DNA from: a virus
IMG/VR virus record: IMGVR_UViG_3300006754_000024
Span: 1-54,028 of that record
Length of the DNA stretch: 54,028 nucleotides
Direction: 5' to 3' (one strand)
Shown here: piece by piece, positions 7,929 through 16,161 of the stretch
Layout: each line of letters starts with the position of its first letter
Numbering within the stretch: position 1 is the stretch's first letter
The notes under the pieces: generated by a model
Databases searched by the model: none
Seen by the model: the letters and a program-made list of their open reading frames with translations, nothing else
What the model was told of the DNA's origin: nothing
Position numbers and translations under genes: made by a program

Positions 7929-8476
7929 GGCTCCCCCATGAACTCGGCCATCGAACGACACATAAGCTCTCCGAGCTCCTCGCACAAGAGAGCCCGATTA
8001 TGTGGGTCTTGTGCGTAGAATTCCCAGTATTGTACCTCCTGCGGTCCCATCGAGGCGGAGATTTTCACGGACCCAAACATAGTGTCGGAAATGAAGGGTG
8101 AGATTAGACTTTGAACCAGCGAACGAGCCTGCTCGCGGTTCAGTCTCACCATGGTGGGCCGAATCAGCTTGGCCTGGTGGACTCTCTGTTCCTCGAGCTC
8201 CTGAGCGTATTTGAGAAACATATCGGGAGCGTTCGTCCTGCCGGCCATGAGATCCATCGCGTCTCGAGCAGCGTCCCAGAACCCAAGTCCCTGCCTCGAG
8301 GCCGGAGCCTCGAAGGGCACTCCAGGCTGAGGGGTGTCGGCCTGGTGGCCGATACCGGGCCATTCGTCCTCCATCTTTTGCATTAGTTTCCGTGCGTTTT
8401 TACGCTCCCCTTCTTCTCCTTTCTCGGCGTAGGCTTTGATCTTGAGGTAACGCTCGACAGCGGCCTGGGGAATCAT
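7925..8476 (-). CDS. Helical protein of unknown function, 183 aa
   Basis: The start ATG 8476 overlaps the upstream stop (ATGA); the frame is open further upstream but inside the neighbour. The N-terminal 45 residues (IKAYAEKGEEGERKNARKLM) weakly resemble the helical start of DUF2786 proteins. The rest is helical with no catalytic motif. Function unknown; probably an early or middle gene by position. Confidence 0.62.
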   Translation of the reverse strand: MIPQAAVERYLKIKAYAEKGEEGERKNARKLMQKMEDEWPGIGHQADTPQPGVPFEAPASRQGLGFWDAARDAMDLMAGRTNAPDMFLKYAQELEEQRVHQAKLIRPTMVRLNREQARSLVQSLISPFISDTMFGSVKISASMGPQEVQYWEFYAQDPHNRALLCEELGELMCRSMAEFMGEP

Positions 8477-8736
8477 ATCTGGCTCGAGCTCACGTCCAGG
8501 GGCTCGCCGAACTCTCCGCATTGAGGGCAGATGAGTCCTCCGTGATAGATTTTGGGACAGGCGATACATGCTCGAGCGAGCTTTTCCTGCCTGCGCTTCG
8601 AGATCGCCCTACGGATCGCGGAGCTCACAGAAGATCCTCCCGTCTGTCCAACCGATCGGTCCATGTTTTTGCAGAGTGCTGCCATCCTGTCGATCTCTTC
8701 GGCTACAGCCAAAAGAAGGGATTCAGTTTCGTCCAT
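8473..8736 (-). CDS. Zinc-ribbon-like small protein, 87 aa
   Basis: A predicted N-terminal helix is followed by CIACPKIYHG and LICPQCGEFG: two CxxC knuckles about 12 residues apart that could bind one zinc ion. No enzymatic domain is visible. It is ATGA-coupled to the downstream gene. Small zinc proteins of this type usually bind nucleic acid or act as adaptors. Confidence 0.68.
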   Translation of the reverse strand: MDETESLLLAVAEEIDRMAALCKNMDRSVGQTGGSSVSSAIRRAISKRRQEKLARACIACPKIYHGGLICPQCGEFGEPLDVSSSQI

Positions 8737-8808
8737 GTGTCCTCACCTTGGTCGGCGTGGGGGGGAGAGGGCCACCGAGCGTGCCCCCTTTTACCCCCGC
8801 CCACCCCG

Positions 8809-9096
8809 TTAAAGCAGAAAAACAGCCGCAGGAAGTAGGAGCTCGCGCTCGGTGTCGCCACCGACTCCAGCCGAGCGCCGAACCCGCTCTTTGTCGAGCG
8901 TGCCGGTAGCCAGGCGGGGGAGGCACCCTCGGCACACGAGATAGCTCTCGTGGCGCTGGGTCCTCCCGCTCACTACGGGATGGGTATTGATCATCATGGG
9001 AGAATCGTCGCCGCAGAACTCGCATTCGCAAATGTGGACCTGTCCGGGACCGAACACCTCCACGGCTCTTTCGTGATTAGCGTTTTCAATTTCCAC
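8809..9096 (-). CDS. Small zinc-binding protein, 95 aa
   Basis: ECEFCGD and LVCRGCLP supply two CxxC pairs about 30 residues apart, as in treble-clef or HNH-like zinc knuckles, but I see no HNH catalytic residues. The start lies within the 3' end of the helicase gene (11-base overlap), so it is co-transcribed with it. The 72 bases after its stop (8737-8808) are very G/C-rich and hold no gene. Confidence 0.65.
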   Translation of the reverse strand: MEIENANHERAVEVFGPGQVHICECEFCGDDSPMMINTHPVVSGRTQRHESYLVCRGCLPRLATGTLDKERVRRSAGVGGDTERELLLPAAVFLL

Positions 9097-10693
9097 GTCT
9101 GATCTTCCTTATGTTTGAGCAAGCGATAGCATAACCCAGTCGGGCCGACGCTTCCCCCATTGTGGCCTGGTCATCCATTGGCACCTTCCAACGCTCGCAC
9201 GCCTCGATGAGCTTCTTGCTGGCCGGGCGGCGCTTCCACGCAGCATCGGCTCGAGAGAGCACGTTATTGCCGAGCTGCTCCACGATCTTTTCTTCGGTAG
9301 AGCGGGCCACGGTAATGAAGGATCCTCTCGATACAGCCAGGTCGTACTTTCGATCACCCTTGTCCTTCAGAACCAAAGCCAGCCACTCTCCGGCAAGAGA
9401 GCTCGGATCAACTGGACGAAGGACGGCGCACACGGATCCCCAGGATGCGAACCATTCATTACCGAACTCGGACCATCCGGCCGACAGCTTCGACTCTCCG
9501 AGAATGTTCACATGGAAAGCCCGCAGCCCTTCTCCCTTCGGCCGGATCTGCACCTGGCGGACCTGGGGGTTTCCCTCTCCTCCAGCTGGAGCGGCGGCCT
9601 GGCGCTCTTGCTCTCTGCTTAGGTCCGCGAACCCGATGAGTCGGTGGGAGGAACTGTTGAATGTGAAGTCGAGCACTTTCCCGCAGGTCTTACCCGGATT
9701 CAGGCGCGTAACGCGCCCCACCTGTTGCACATACACGACTTGGGACATTGTGGGCCGCACGAGAAGAACGGCTCCGAGCTCGGGACAATCCCATCCCTCG
9801 GTGAGAACCATGCAGTTCGTGAGAACGTCGAGCTCCCCCTTTCGGAACCTGGCGAGCGTGGCTTTCCGTGATTCGGTTCCCATCGCTCCCCAGATGGCCG
9901 CAGCTCGAACTCCGTCGGAACGGAACTGCTGCGCCAAGGACTGCGCATGCAGAACGTCGACGCAGAATGCTACCGCTTTGTCTTTCCCGCAGTATTTTCG
10001 ATAGGCCTGAGAGACGAGTCGATTGCAGTCGGCAGTGTTCACGACTGCGCCGAGTTGTCCTTGGTGGAGCTCGCCGCGATTGCGTTCGACATCGTCGAGG
10101 TCGATCCCGGTCTTGATCGCGTAGGCATCGAGCGGGGAAAGGAACCCGTCCTCTACCGCTTTCACAATCGAATAGGAGAAAGCTACCTTCTGAAACACCC
10201 CACCGAGTCCTCTCTGGTCGCCTCTGTACGGTGTGGCCGTCACTCCGAGCACCTTGCAGTCGGTCCTCTGTTCGGCCGCCCACTTGAGCACCTGGCCGTA
10301 AGTGTTCTCGGCCTGGGCGTGGTGGGCTTCGTCGATCACCACAAAGTCAAACGGGACAGGGATCTGCTCCCGTCGTTTTCGGTGGAGGCTCTGGACGCTG
10401 GCCACCACCAGGCGGCTCTGCCATTCGTTTCGAGATCCCTGCACCACCCCAGGCTCGATTCCGGGGTCGATGCTCCTCCACTTTTCGCATGCTTGCTCGA
10501 TGAGTTCGTCTCGATGAGCGAGTACCAGGCCTCGAGCTCGAGGCTCTGTTCTGAGGATCCGGGAAAGCAAAGATCCGAACAATACCGTTTTGCCTGTTCC
10601 GGTGGGCATCGAAACGAGCACCCTGTCGGACTTCTTCCAGCTTTCCAATACGGCCGCTATTCCTTCCTCTTGGTAGGGTCTGAGGTCCATCAT
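9086..10693 (-). CDS. SF2 DEAH-box helicase
   Basis: A 535-residue superfamily 2 helicase. RPYQ at the N-terminus is a Q-motif-like element, GTGKT (about 32-36) is Walker A, DEAH (121-124) is Walker B, GVTATPYRG is motif III-like, and QQVGRVTR near 330 is motif VI. The layout resembles short XPB/RecQ-like and phage UvsW-type helicases. It uses ATP to move on or remodel branched nucleic acid. The C-terminal 170 residues are an uncharacterised extension. It belongs to the minus-strand operon starting at 11103. Confidence 0.9.
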   Translation of the reverse strand: MMDLRPYQEEGIAAVLESWKKSDRVLVSMPTGTGKTVLFGSLLSRILRTEPRARGLVLAHRDELIEQACEKWRSIDPGIEPGVVQGSRNEWQSRLVVASVQSLHRKRREQIPVPFDFVVIDEAHHAQAENTYGQVLKWAAEQRTDCKVLGVTATPYRGDQRGLGGVFQKVAFSYSIVKAVEDGFLSPLDAYAIKTGIDLDDVERNRGELHQGQLGAVVNTADCNRLVSQAYRKYCGKDKAVAFCVDVLHAQSLAQQFRSDGVRAAAIWGAMGTESRKATLARFRKGELDVLTNCMVLTEGWDCPELGAVLLVRPTMSQVVYVQQVGRVTRLNPGKTCGKVLDFTFNSSSHRLIGFADLSREQERQAAAPAGGEGNPQVRQVQIRPKGEGLRAFHVNILGESKLSAGWSEFGNEWFASWGSVCAVLRPVDPSSLAGEWLALVLKDKGDRKYDLAVSRGSFITVARSTEEKIVEQLGNNVLSRADAAWKRRPASKKLIEACERWKVPMDDQATMGEASARLGYAIACSNIRKIRRGN

Positions 10694-10869
10694 TCGCCTT
10701 CCTTCGCGTTGCTGCTCTCTTCGAGGTCTTCCTCGTCCTCGTAGATCACGCCGTCAACTCGCACGCGCCAGTCCCTTCTCTCGTCGGGCTCGTCGATGTC
10801 GTGGTGATAGTGCTGTCGATGCACCGTGTCCGTGATCCACAGCTTGCAGTATGGGCAGAAGAATTCCAT
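10690..10869 (-). CDS. Small C2H2-like zinc finger protein, 59 aa
   Basis: MEFFCPYCKLWITDT followed by HRQHYHH gives a CxxC-x12-HxxH arrangement, which suits a single zinc finger. The rest is acidic. A GTG one codon upstream is an alternative start. It overlaps the helicase gene by ATGA, so the pair may be functionally linked. Confidence 0.68.
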   Translation of the reverse strand: MEFFCPYCKLWITDTVHRQHYHHDIDEPDERRDWRVRVDGVIYEDEEDLEESSNAKEGE

Positions 10870-10872
10870 CAC

Positions 10873-11103
10873 TCACCTTCCTTTGCTTGTCAGTAGCTTG
10901 AGGTATGTCTTCACTTTTCGGGCCTCTTCTCTTTCCCGCTTCTTTCGCTCCAAAGAAGGCGCGGCTCGCTCCGTGAGTTTCCCGGTTTTCTTCGTGCAGG
11001 GGAGACAGTAGCGAACGGCGTCGTTTCGTCGGGGCCGAATGGAGCCGTTAGCTCCCTTGCAGCAAAGAGGGCACACCCACCGGACCCGTTTCTTCTTGGA
11101 CAT
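10873..11103 (-). CDS. Basic zinc-ribbon protein, 76 aa
   Basis: I chose ATG 11103 because it follows CAAAGGAGCAAAT; the frame runs further upstream without a ribosome site. VCPLCCKGA and YCLPCTKKTG form a four-Cys knuckle, and the C-terminal half is a Lys/Arg/Glu-rich helix. It is first in the minus-strand operon that includes the SF2 helicase, so a nucleic-acid-binding role is likely but unproven. Confidence 0.72.
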   Translation of the reverse strand: MSKKKRVRWVCPLCCKGANGSIRPRRNDAVRYCLPCTKKTGKLTERAAPSLERKKREREEARKVKTYLKLLTSKGR

Positions 11104-11138
11104 ATTTGCTCCTTTGTGCGCACCTTGGCGCTGTCGGG

Positions 11139-11167
11139 AGCGTAGCACGACCAGCACACGCATTCAA
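11139..11167 (-). promoter_or_regulatory. Putative sigma70-type promoter for the minus-strand operon
   Basis: Read on the minus strand, TTGAAT (11167-11162) and TACGCT (11144-11139) are separated by 17 bases. The inferred start of transcription is about 30 bases before the ATG at 11103. The match is moderate; the position in a divergent intergenic region supports it. Confidence 0.4.
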
Positions 11168-11196
11168 CCGAGCTCGAATGCCACAGAGCAGAACAG

Positions 11197-11211
11197 GGAC
11201 ATTTTCTGTCC
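11197..11211. promoter_or_regulatory. Candidate operator in the divergent intergenic region
   Basis: A perfect inverted repeat, GGACA-ttttc-TGTCC, lies midway between the divergent genes at 11103 (minus) and 11268 (plus). The 5-bp arms with a 5-base AT-rich spacer suit a dimeric repressor. The whole 164-base gap contains no other gene. No regulator can be assigned. Confidence 0.4.
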
Positions 11212-11267
11212 TCGCAATAGCGAACTGTCCGTGGTACACCCGTAAGACAACCGGAAAGGAGGACACC

Positions 11268-12272
11268 GTGAAAGTTGTTTTAACCCACACCATGCGGACC
11301 CGAATGTTTACCTGCGAGCGAAAGGCGCTCCTGGGCGGACTGATGGGGTTTCGCGAAACTAAGCGAAAACCCGCGTTTCGGCTCGGAACGAATTTCGATC
11401 GGCTCTCGGGACGTACTGCGTCGCTCCAAGAAGTCGCAGGCGAATACTTCGACCTGGTCGACGCCGCCGTCGAAGAGCAGGATCGCGACGAGCTCCTGCG
11501 AGAATTCCGGGTGGTGGAGGCCTTGGCTCAGCTCTACGACGAGGTTTTCCCACCAGGAAAAGAAGAGCGCAGCAATCTGAAGTTTCGCCATCCGATCCTT
11601 TCCCCGTCGGGGAGAGCGCACCCGCGAATCGAAGCAGGTGGAGAGCTCGACGGCTTCAGCGAGGAAGACGGAGGCACGCTCATCGAGCGGAAGACCACCG
11701 GCCTAACGCTCGATCAGAGAGGACGTTTCCTGGGAACCGACAACCAGCTAAAGGCATACGTTTTCGGAGCCAAGGAGGGCCTCGGCCTGGTGGCTTCGCG
11801 GATCTCTTATCGGATAGCCCGCAAACCTCGTCTGAGGCAGAAAAAGAACGAGAGCTCTTCGGAATTCTCGGAAAGAGTGGTCGAGTCGATCGCGAGCTCT
11901 CCGACGGAATACATGGGGGAAGCGCGGCTCCCTACGGACTGGCGCCAGACCCAAGGGTTTCGGCTGCACCTTTGGGAATCGGCTCGGCGATTCAACGACC
12001 TGCTGATGCGAGCTCGCAAAGTCACCAGGCCATTATCTCTCTCCGGTTCGGATCTGCTCGAGAGCTTTCGCTCGGAGGGGCTGTGGAACGAGGTGCAGGA
12101 AGACAGCGGCACCCGCGACAAGCTCATCGAGCTCTACCCCTGTAACTCTTCCGCTTGCAGCGACTACGGCGGCTGTGAGTTCTTCGATTTCTGTTCCACG
12201 AGCGACACTTCCTTCCTTTCGTCTCGCTTTTCCCGTTCCCGTTTCCTCAATCCGGAGCTCCAAAATGCTTAA
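11268..12272 (+). CDS. Cas4/RecB-like PD-(D/E)XK nuclease with probable Fe-S cluster
   Basis: A 334-residue protein. GTG 11268 is the start because AAAGGAGG lies at 11255-11262. GELDG (Asp128) followed by ERK (Glu140, Lys142) forms the PD-(D/E)XK active site. One Cys near the N-terminus (Cys16) plus three near the C-terminus (CNSSAC, GGC and DFC) matches the Cas4/AddB iron-sulphur arrangement. Such enzymes resect DNA ends. Together with the ATPase and SSB downstream it forms a recombination module. It overlaps the next gene by 8 bases. Confidence 0.82.
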   Translation: MKVVLTHTMRTRMFTCERKALLGGLMGFRETKRKPAFRLGTNFDRLSGRTASLQEVAGEYFDLVDAAVEEQDRDELLREFRVVEALAQLYDEVFPPGKEERSNLKFRHPILSPSGRAHPRIEAGGELDGFSEEDGGTLIERKTTGLTLDQRGRFLGTDNQLKAYVFGAKEGLGLVASRISYRIARKPRLRQKKNESSSEFSERVVESIASSPTEYMGEARLPTDWRQTQGFRLHLWESARRFNDLLMRARKVTRPLSLSGSDLLESFRSEGLWNEVQEDSGTRDKLIELYPCNSSACSDYGGCEFFDFCSTSDTSFLSSRFSRSRFLNPELQNA

Positions 12273-13110
12273 ACGTCTCCCACACGCACCCAGTCCCAAC
12301 CTGCGCGACTACATCTACCTCATTTATTCCGAGCCTGGAATCGGGAAAACGACCTTCGCTGTGGAGTCCAGTGCCTTACTCCTCGACTTTGAGGCAGGGT
12401 ATCGGGCTATGGAAGTCTACGTTATCTCTTTTGTGGATTCGGAATATCCGGACAGCGAGGCTCCAGCGAAGCTCAAAAACGCCTGGGCCGGAGCCTGCTC
12501 TTGGTCTCGTTTCCTCATCTTCCTCGAGTGGGCCGCCCAGAACGGAATAGGCGGACACGAGAACCTGGTGGTCGACACTGTCGACGTGGCCTACGAGTCG
12601 TGTGTGGACTTCGTCTGCCGAAAAAACGGATGGAGCTCTCCGTCGGACGGTGGCCAATACGGAAAAGGATGGGGAATCATCAACGATGAATTTCAGGGCG
12701 CGATGCGCCGGCTCCTCGCTCTCGGAGTCGGGATCGGTTTCACGTCCCACGCAAAGGTCCGGACTGTGTCGCCCCTTGGGATGGAACCAGTCGACAAGAT
12801 TTGCCCGTCTCTTCCCCCTTCGTGCGCGAGATGGCTTGTCGGCCTGGCTGATTTCGTCCTTTTCGCTGAGGCTGGAGTAGGCCTCGACGGGGAGCCGGTA
12901 CGGGTGATCCACACTCAGCCCTCGACTCGGTTCGAGGCCAAGTCTCGAGGCAGCAAGTCCGCTCCATTACCCTCCCCGATCGACCTTGATTGGATGGCTT
13001 TTCAAGACGCATGGCACTGCTGCCTGGCGGGAGAGTATTGTGCTCCCATAACCCTTCGTCGAAACGACGAGTACGTCGCAAAAAGCGACAAAAACAACCC
13101 ATGGAAATAG
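12265..13110 (+). CDS. Sak4-like RecA-fold ATPase
   Basis: A 281-residue protein with an early P-loop (EPGIGKTT, about 23-30), a hydrophobic strand ending in VVDTVD that serves as Walker B, and a late GFTSHAKV segment typical of the phage Sak4/AAA_24 group. These are single-domain RecA-like proteins that promote strand annealing with a phage SSB. The placement between a Cas4-like nuclease and an SSB fits this well. I considered a packaging ATPase and judged it less likely. Confidence 0.78.
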   Translation: MLKRLPHAPSPNLRDYIYLIYSEPGIGKTTFAVESSALLLDFEAGYRAMEVYVISFVDSEYPDSEAPAKLKNAWAGACSWSRFLIFLEWAAQNGIGGHENLVVDTVDVAYESCVDFVCRKNGWSSPSDGGQYGKGWGIINDEFQGAMRRLLALGVGIGFTSHAKVRTVSPLGMEPVDKICPSLPPSCARWLVGLADFVLFAEAGVGLDGEPVRVIHTQPSTRFEAKSRGSKSAPLPSPIDLDWMAFQDAWHCCLAGEYCAPITLRRNDEYVAKSDKNNPWK

Positions 13111-13121
13111 GAGAAATAGAC

Positions 13122-13715
13122 ATGGAATTTGACATGAACACTTTTCTCGGAGGCTTCGATAAGCAGTTCTCCGATACCCTCAAGAACGCGGATCTCGATT
13201 CCAGCGCTGGTAGCGCTGAGGTGCCACCAGGGAAGTACGCGGTCCAGATTGTCGGCATGGCCTGGAAGGAGCTCCGAGCGAAAGTACCAGACGGTTTCTC
13301 AGGAATGGGAATCAGTATGCGCCTGCGAATCCTCTCCGGAGCTTCCGGCGAAGACTCTCAGTTCGGCGGCTGGTACGAGACCCCCGTGTATTGGATCTTG
13401 CGGAAATGGCCTGCTCGAGACATCCCGGAGACTCAACTGAATACGGCCACACTCGAGCTCTTCGCTCGAATGATGAGACGCTGTGGATACGACTGTCCTG
13501 CGGAGAGCCTGGCGGAGCTCAAGGATTGGAAGAACCCAGTGGGCGACTCGATCGAGATTCAGATCAAGAAGGAGACGAAGGGAGATCGCGAATATCGAAA
13601 CATCTACCTGAATCGGGCTTCGGTGGTTAGACCTCGTTTTCCTCGCGAAACGTGGAGCCCCAATTCCGAATCGTGGAACATTCCAGCGGCCGAACTTGAA
13701 GACATTCCCTTCTAG
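13122..13715 (+). CDS. ssb: Phage single-stranded DNA-binding protein
   Basis: A 197-residue protein whose middle (about 35-170) has the strand pattern of an OB fold and whose C-terminus ends in LEDIPF, the acidic tip by which SSBs recruit partner proteins. The upstream ATPase and nuclease strengthen the call. ATG 13122 follows AGGAG at the right distance; ATG 13101 is in frame but lacks a good site. The family resembles the DUF669-type phage SSBs. A strong terminator follows. Confidence 0.82.
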   Translation: MEFDMNTFLGGFDKQFSDTLKNADLDSSAGSAEVPPGKYAVQIVGMAWKELRAKVPDGFSGMGISMRLRILSGASGEDSQFGGWYETPVYWILRKWPARDIPETQLNTATLELFARMMRRCGYDCPAESLAELKDWKNPVGDSIEIQIKKETKGDREYRNIYLNRASVVRPRFPRETWSPNSESWNIPAAELEDIPF

Positions 13716-13732
13716 GAGTCCCGTTTCCTTTT

Positions 13733-13766
13733 CCCTCCCCCGGCTCGCGGGGGAGGGCTTTCCTTT
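13733..13766 (+). terminator. Rho-independent terminator after the ssb gene
   Basis: A perfect 10-bp stem, CCCTCCCCCG (13733-13742) and CGGGGGAGGG (13748-13757), with a 5-base loop, is followed by CTTTCCTTT. It ends the nuclease-ATPase-SSB operon. Confidence 0.75.
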
Positions 13767-13792
13767 GGAGCTCGTTCGAGGGATACTCCCAT

Positions 13793-14074
13793 ATGCTTTT
13801 GATTGACCTCACATCCGGAATCGCCTCGAGCGATCCGGAGACTGTTCATGTGGAATGGGCGAAGGCCTATGTCGCCGCTCGAGCTCTGCATGAAACTACC
13901 GACCTTTCGGTTTGTATCGTCGTAAAGGACGATTACCACATCGAGGGGCTTGCCCTTACTTACGAAGGGAGAATTCTATGGGCGGTACCGATCGGATATC
14001 CGGAATCCGACATCCAGTGCTTGCTCGCTGATTTCTGCGACTGGATCGACTCTCTCTATCCAGCAGAAGCCTGA
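13793..14074 (+). CDS. Small protein of unknown function, 93 aa
   Basis: A short alpha/beta-looking soluble protein, acidic, with no recognised domain. The ribosome site is weak. Its stop overlaps the start of the recombinase gene (TGATG), so the two are coupled. By position it could be a small recombination directionality factor, but it lacks a helix-turn-helix I can recognise, so I do not call it one. Confidence 0.6.
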   Translation: MLLIDLTSGIASSDPETVHVEWAKAYVAARALHETTDLSVCIVVKDDYHIEGLALTYEGRILWAVPIGYPESDIQCLLADFCDWIDSLYPAEA

Positions 14075-14868
14075 TGCAAGACTTCGCGGCCTACCTCCAG
14101 GCGGAAGGTCTTCAGCCTCGTACCGTCGAGACCTATATTCGGGTAGCGAACCGAGTCTGGGAAGGAGACCCTAAAGGCTGGCTCCAGGAACAACTGCGGG
14201 GAGCTCCGGCGGGTACAGCGTGCGTCTACAAGGCAGCTATTCGCCACTGGTGCGACTTCAACGGCCACGAGCCTTTCAAGATGCCGAGAGGAAAACGGCG
14301 GAAACGGAAGCTACGCCATCCACTGAGTGAAGACGAGCTCCGGGTTTTCTATTCGGAGCTCCTGGTCGAGCCAGACCCGGCGCGTGTCGTTCTCGAGTGC
14401 CTCCCAAGAACCGGGCTCCGAATCAGCGAGCTCTGCAACGCCACGGTGGAGAACCTCACCATGGTTCAAGGCAGGTGGGGTATAGAGGTTCACGGGAAAG
14501 GTGGGCACGAGCGCAGGGTGCCCCTGTCTCGCGGAGCTCAGTCCGCTCTCGAGCGCTACCTCGAATGCACCATCGACGAGCTCAAGGATGCAGACGGGAC
14601 CGGATGGCTTTTTCTGGGTCGCTTCGACGGACCTATAAGCACCAATTGGGTGCGCACCGTGTCGAGGCGCGTGGGAAAACGCATGGGAAGTGTTACTAAT
14701 CCCCATGTGCTTCGGCACACATGGGCCTCGAATGCTCATCGAGCTGGGGTATCATCGACGGAGATTCAGGCCGTACTCGGCCATATATCTCCCATGACAA
14801 CAGCGATATACATTCACTCGGACGCCTCCCAGATGGGGAGAGCGGTCGACCTGGCCGATTTTGATTAG
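14074..14868 (+). CDS. Tyrosine recombinase (integrase/Xer type)
   Basis: A 264-residue protein with all catalytic residues of the family: Arg116 (TGLRISEL), Lys142 (HGKGGHERR), His211 and Arg214 (PHVLRHTW), His237 (VLGH) and Tyr246 (AIYIHS). An N-terminal SAM-like core-binding domain covers about 1-80. The short length and motif spacing are closer to Xer-like enzymes than to large lambda-type integrases. It may integrate the genome, resolve multimers or invert a segment such as the adjacent spike genes. No att site is evident nearby. Confidence 0.92.
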   Translation: MQDFAAYLQAEGLQPRTVETYIRVANRVWEGDPKGWLQEQLRGAPAGTACVYKAAIRHWCDFNGHEPFKMPRGKRRKRKLRHPLSEDELRVFYSELLVEPDPARVVLECLPRTGLRISELCNATVENLTMVQGRWGIEVHGKGGHERRVPLSRGAQSALERYLECTIDELKDADGTGWLFLGRFDGPISTNWVRTVSRRVGKRMGSVTNPHVLRHTWASNAHRAGVSSTEIQAVLGHISPMTTAIYIHSDASQMGRAVDLADFD

Positions 14869-14879
14869 GAGTAGGGACA

Positions 14880-15209
14880 ATGGCAGTAAGCGGAAATATG
14901 TTCGACGGCACCGTCGCAGTGGTGGCATCATCCGGAACCTCGGTGGAGCCCGTGCTGGAGATTCCCGACAATTGCCATACGGTAGTTATCCTCAATCCGG
15001 ATACGACAAATACTGTCCTCGTGCAGCTCGGCACAGCTGGGGGAGCAATTCCAGCTGCGAACGCGGCTGTCATTCCGCCTTCCGCGACCCTTTCTCTCGT
15101 GGTGGGAACGCTCAGCCAGCGGGCCAGCAGCGGAGCGAACCTCATTTTCGATACCAATGCCGGAGCCGTCACTGCTCAGCTCATCTATGTTAACGGGGTG
15201 AGCTCGTGA
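14880..15209 (+). CDS. Beta-rich small structural protein (spike or minor capsid candidate)
   Basis: A 109-residue protein made almost wholly of short hydrophobic strands and turns (CHTVVILNPDTTN, VLVQLGTAGG, ATLSLVVGT, AQLIYVNG), low in charge and high in Ala, Thr, Val and Ser. This is the look of a small jelly-roll or Ig-like virion protein and recalls the beta-rich proteins at 40-42.6 kb. It overlaps the next gene by GTGA. No homologue is named. Confidence 0.62.
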   Translation: MAVSGNMFDGTVAVVASSGTSVEPVLEIPDNCHTVVILNPDTTNTVLVQLGTAGGAIPAANAAVIPPSATLSLVVGTLSQRASSGANLIFDTNAGAVTAQLIYVNGVSS

Positions 15210-15916
15210 GCCTGAACCCATGGAAATACGGAAAGTCCGGGTATACGATCAAAACGGCCGGAGGGGGCGGCGGGGGAGATATCACCTGGACCGATGTTGA
15301 TCTAAGCGCGGGCACCGTCGTGCAAGATCCGGCCGCGATTGTCACTGGCGCTTCCTTCGGAACTACGAGCTCGATAACGCTTGGAGCAGGAGATCCTGGA
15401 AATATCGGAGCAGGAGTCCCGGACTGCCCTATCGTGCGTTGGCTGATTGGATCTCCTCCCGACTGGACGGCCAATGCTCAGGTTCTTCTACAAATGAAAT
15501 TTACAGGTACTCCGAACGAAAACTACAACTTCTATTTGGGGGTCTACGACGGAGTAGTGAGCACGAACACCGGGATATGGGGCGCGATGCGCTGCGATAA
15601 TGGTGCCACCCTTGGCGGTACCATGGGAACGACAGGCTCGAGCGGAAATGCTGCCGCCAATGTTTCGGCAAGTGGGGGCAATTTTTGCCTGGCCTTTGAT
15701 CTGGACGGAGATGACGCGGAGGCTCGAGGCCTCCTCAACCGATCGGTGAGTAATACGGGGCCGGCTTACGGGCGCTACGAACAAAACCTCAACGCAAACA
15801 GCTGGACCTCTACCGATATGTACGGTTTCATAGCGATCGGAGCGACCACCAATAGAGGCGGAGGGACCTTCGCTGGGATTCAGATCCGGTATGCCTTCGT
15901 TCCGGCTTTCACCTGA
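15206..15916 (+). CDS. Beta-sandwich spike-like protein, 236 aa
   Basis: GTG 15206 overlaps the upstream TGA. The N-terminus (MSLNPWKYGKSGY) holds the Asn-Pro plus aromatic/Tyr-Gly pattern seen in other probable virion proteins, then a Gly6 linker. Residues 30-236 are Gly/Thr/Asn-rich and strand-like and end in an aromatic strand, as in lectin-like beta-sandwiches. I infer a receptor-binding or spike protein. No enzyme motif is visible. Confidence 0.6.
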   Translation: MSLNPWKYGKSGYTIKTAGGGGGGDITWTDVDLSAGTVVQDPAAIVTGASFGTTSSITLGAGDPGNIGAGVPDCPIVRWLIGSPPDWTANAQVLLQMKFTGTPNENYNFYLGVYDGVVSTNTGIWGAMRCDNGATLGGTMGTTGSSGNAAANVSASGGNFCLAFDLDGDDAEARGLLNRSVSNTGPAYGRYEQNLNANSWTSTDMYGFIAIGATTNRGGGTFAGIQIRYAFVPAFT

Positions 15917-16161
15917 TGCCTATCTTCGAGTATCGCTGTGCGCTCTGCGGCCACCGAAAGGAGCTCCTTCAAAGGTCTTTCGAGAGCTCCGCTCCGGTAT
16001 GCCCTCACTGCACCTCTATGCGAGGCGGCAAGACGCGAGTGACATCGGTAATGGTTCGGGTGATCTCTAAAGCGAGCTTCTCTCTCAAGGGGTCTGGCTG
16101 GTTTCGCGACGGATACGGACTACAGGAGAGCTCGAGCTCGAGCTCAGAGAAAGACCAGTGA
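15916..16161 (+). CDS. FmdB-family zinc ribbon protein
   Basis: An 81-residue protein with MPIFEYRCALCGHRKELLQ, then VCPHC, and a downstream FSLKGSGWFRDGY, the hallmark order of FmdB-type regulatory zinc ribbons. The four Cys residues bind zinc. The C-terminus is a Ser tract encoded by tandem GAGCTC repeats. FmdB proteins are usually small cellular regulators of uncertain role. Here it overlaps the RuvC-like gene, so an adaptor role in DNA processing is possible. Confidence 0.78.
   Translation: MPIFEYRCALCGHRKELLQRSFESSAPVCPHCTSMRGGKTRVTSVMVRVISKASFSLKGSGWFRDGYGLQESSSSSSEKDQ
16120..16150 (+). repeat. Tandem GAGCTC run (Ser codons)
   Basis: Overlapping GAGCTC hexamers, phased as AGC TCG, encode the Ser tract near the end of the FmdB-like protein. 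It is one of several short expansions of the same hexamer in the window. Confidence 0.8.

Noticed and set aside
8737-8808. A terminator in the G/C-rich gap between two minus-strand zinc proteins
   Set aside because: Runs of G and C are present but I could not build a convincing stem with a following T run on the minus strand.
9162-10004. A 280-codon open frame on the plus strand inside the helicase gene
   Set aside because: It is antisense to a protein with full helicase motifs, has no ribosome site and gives a low-complexity Ser/Arg/Pro product. It is a GC-driven shadow frame.
12265-13110. Genome-packaging ATPase (FtsK/HerA type)
   Set aside because: The P-loop context, nuclease and SSB neighbours and the overall pattern fit a Sak4-like recombination ATPase better. 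No other packaging ATPase candidate is present.
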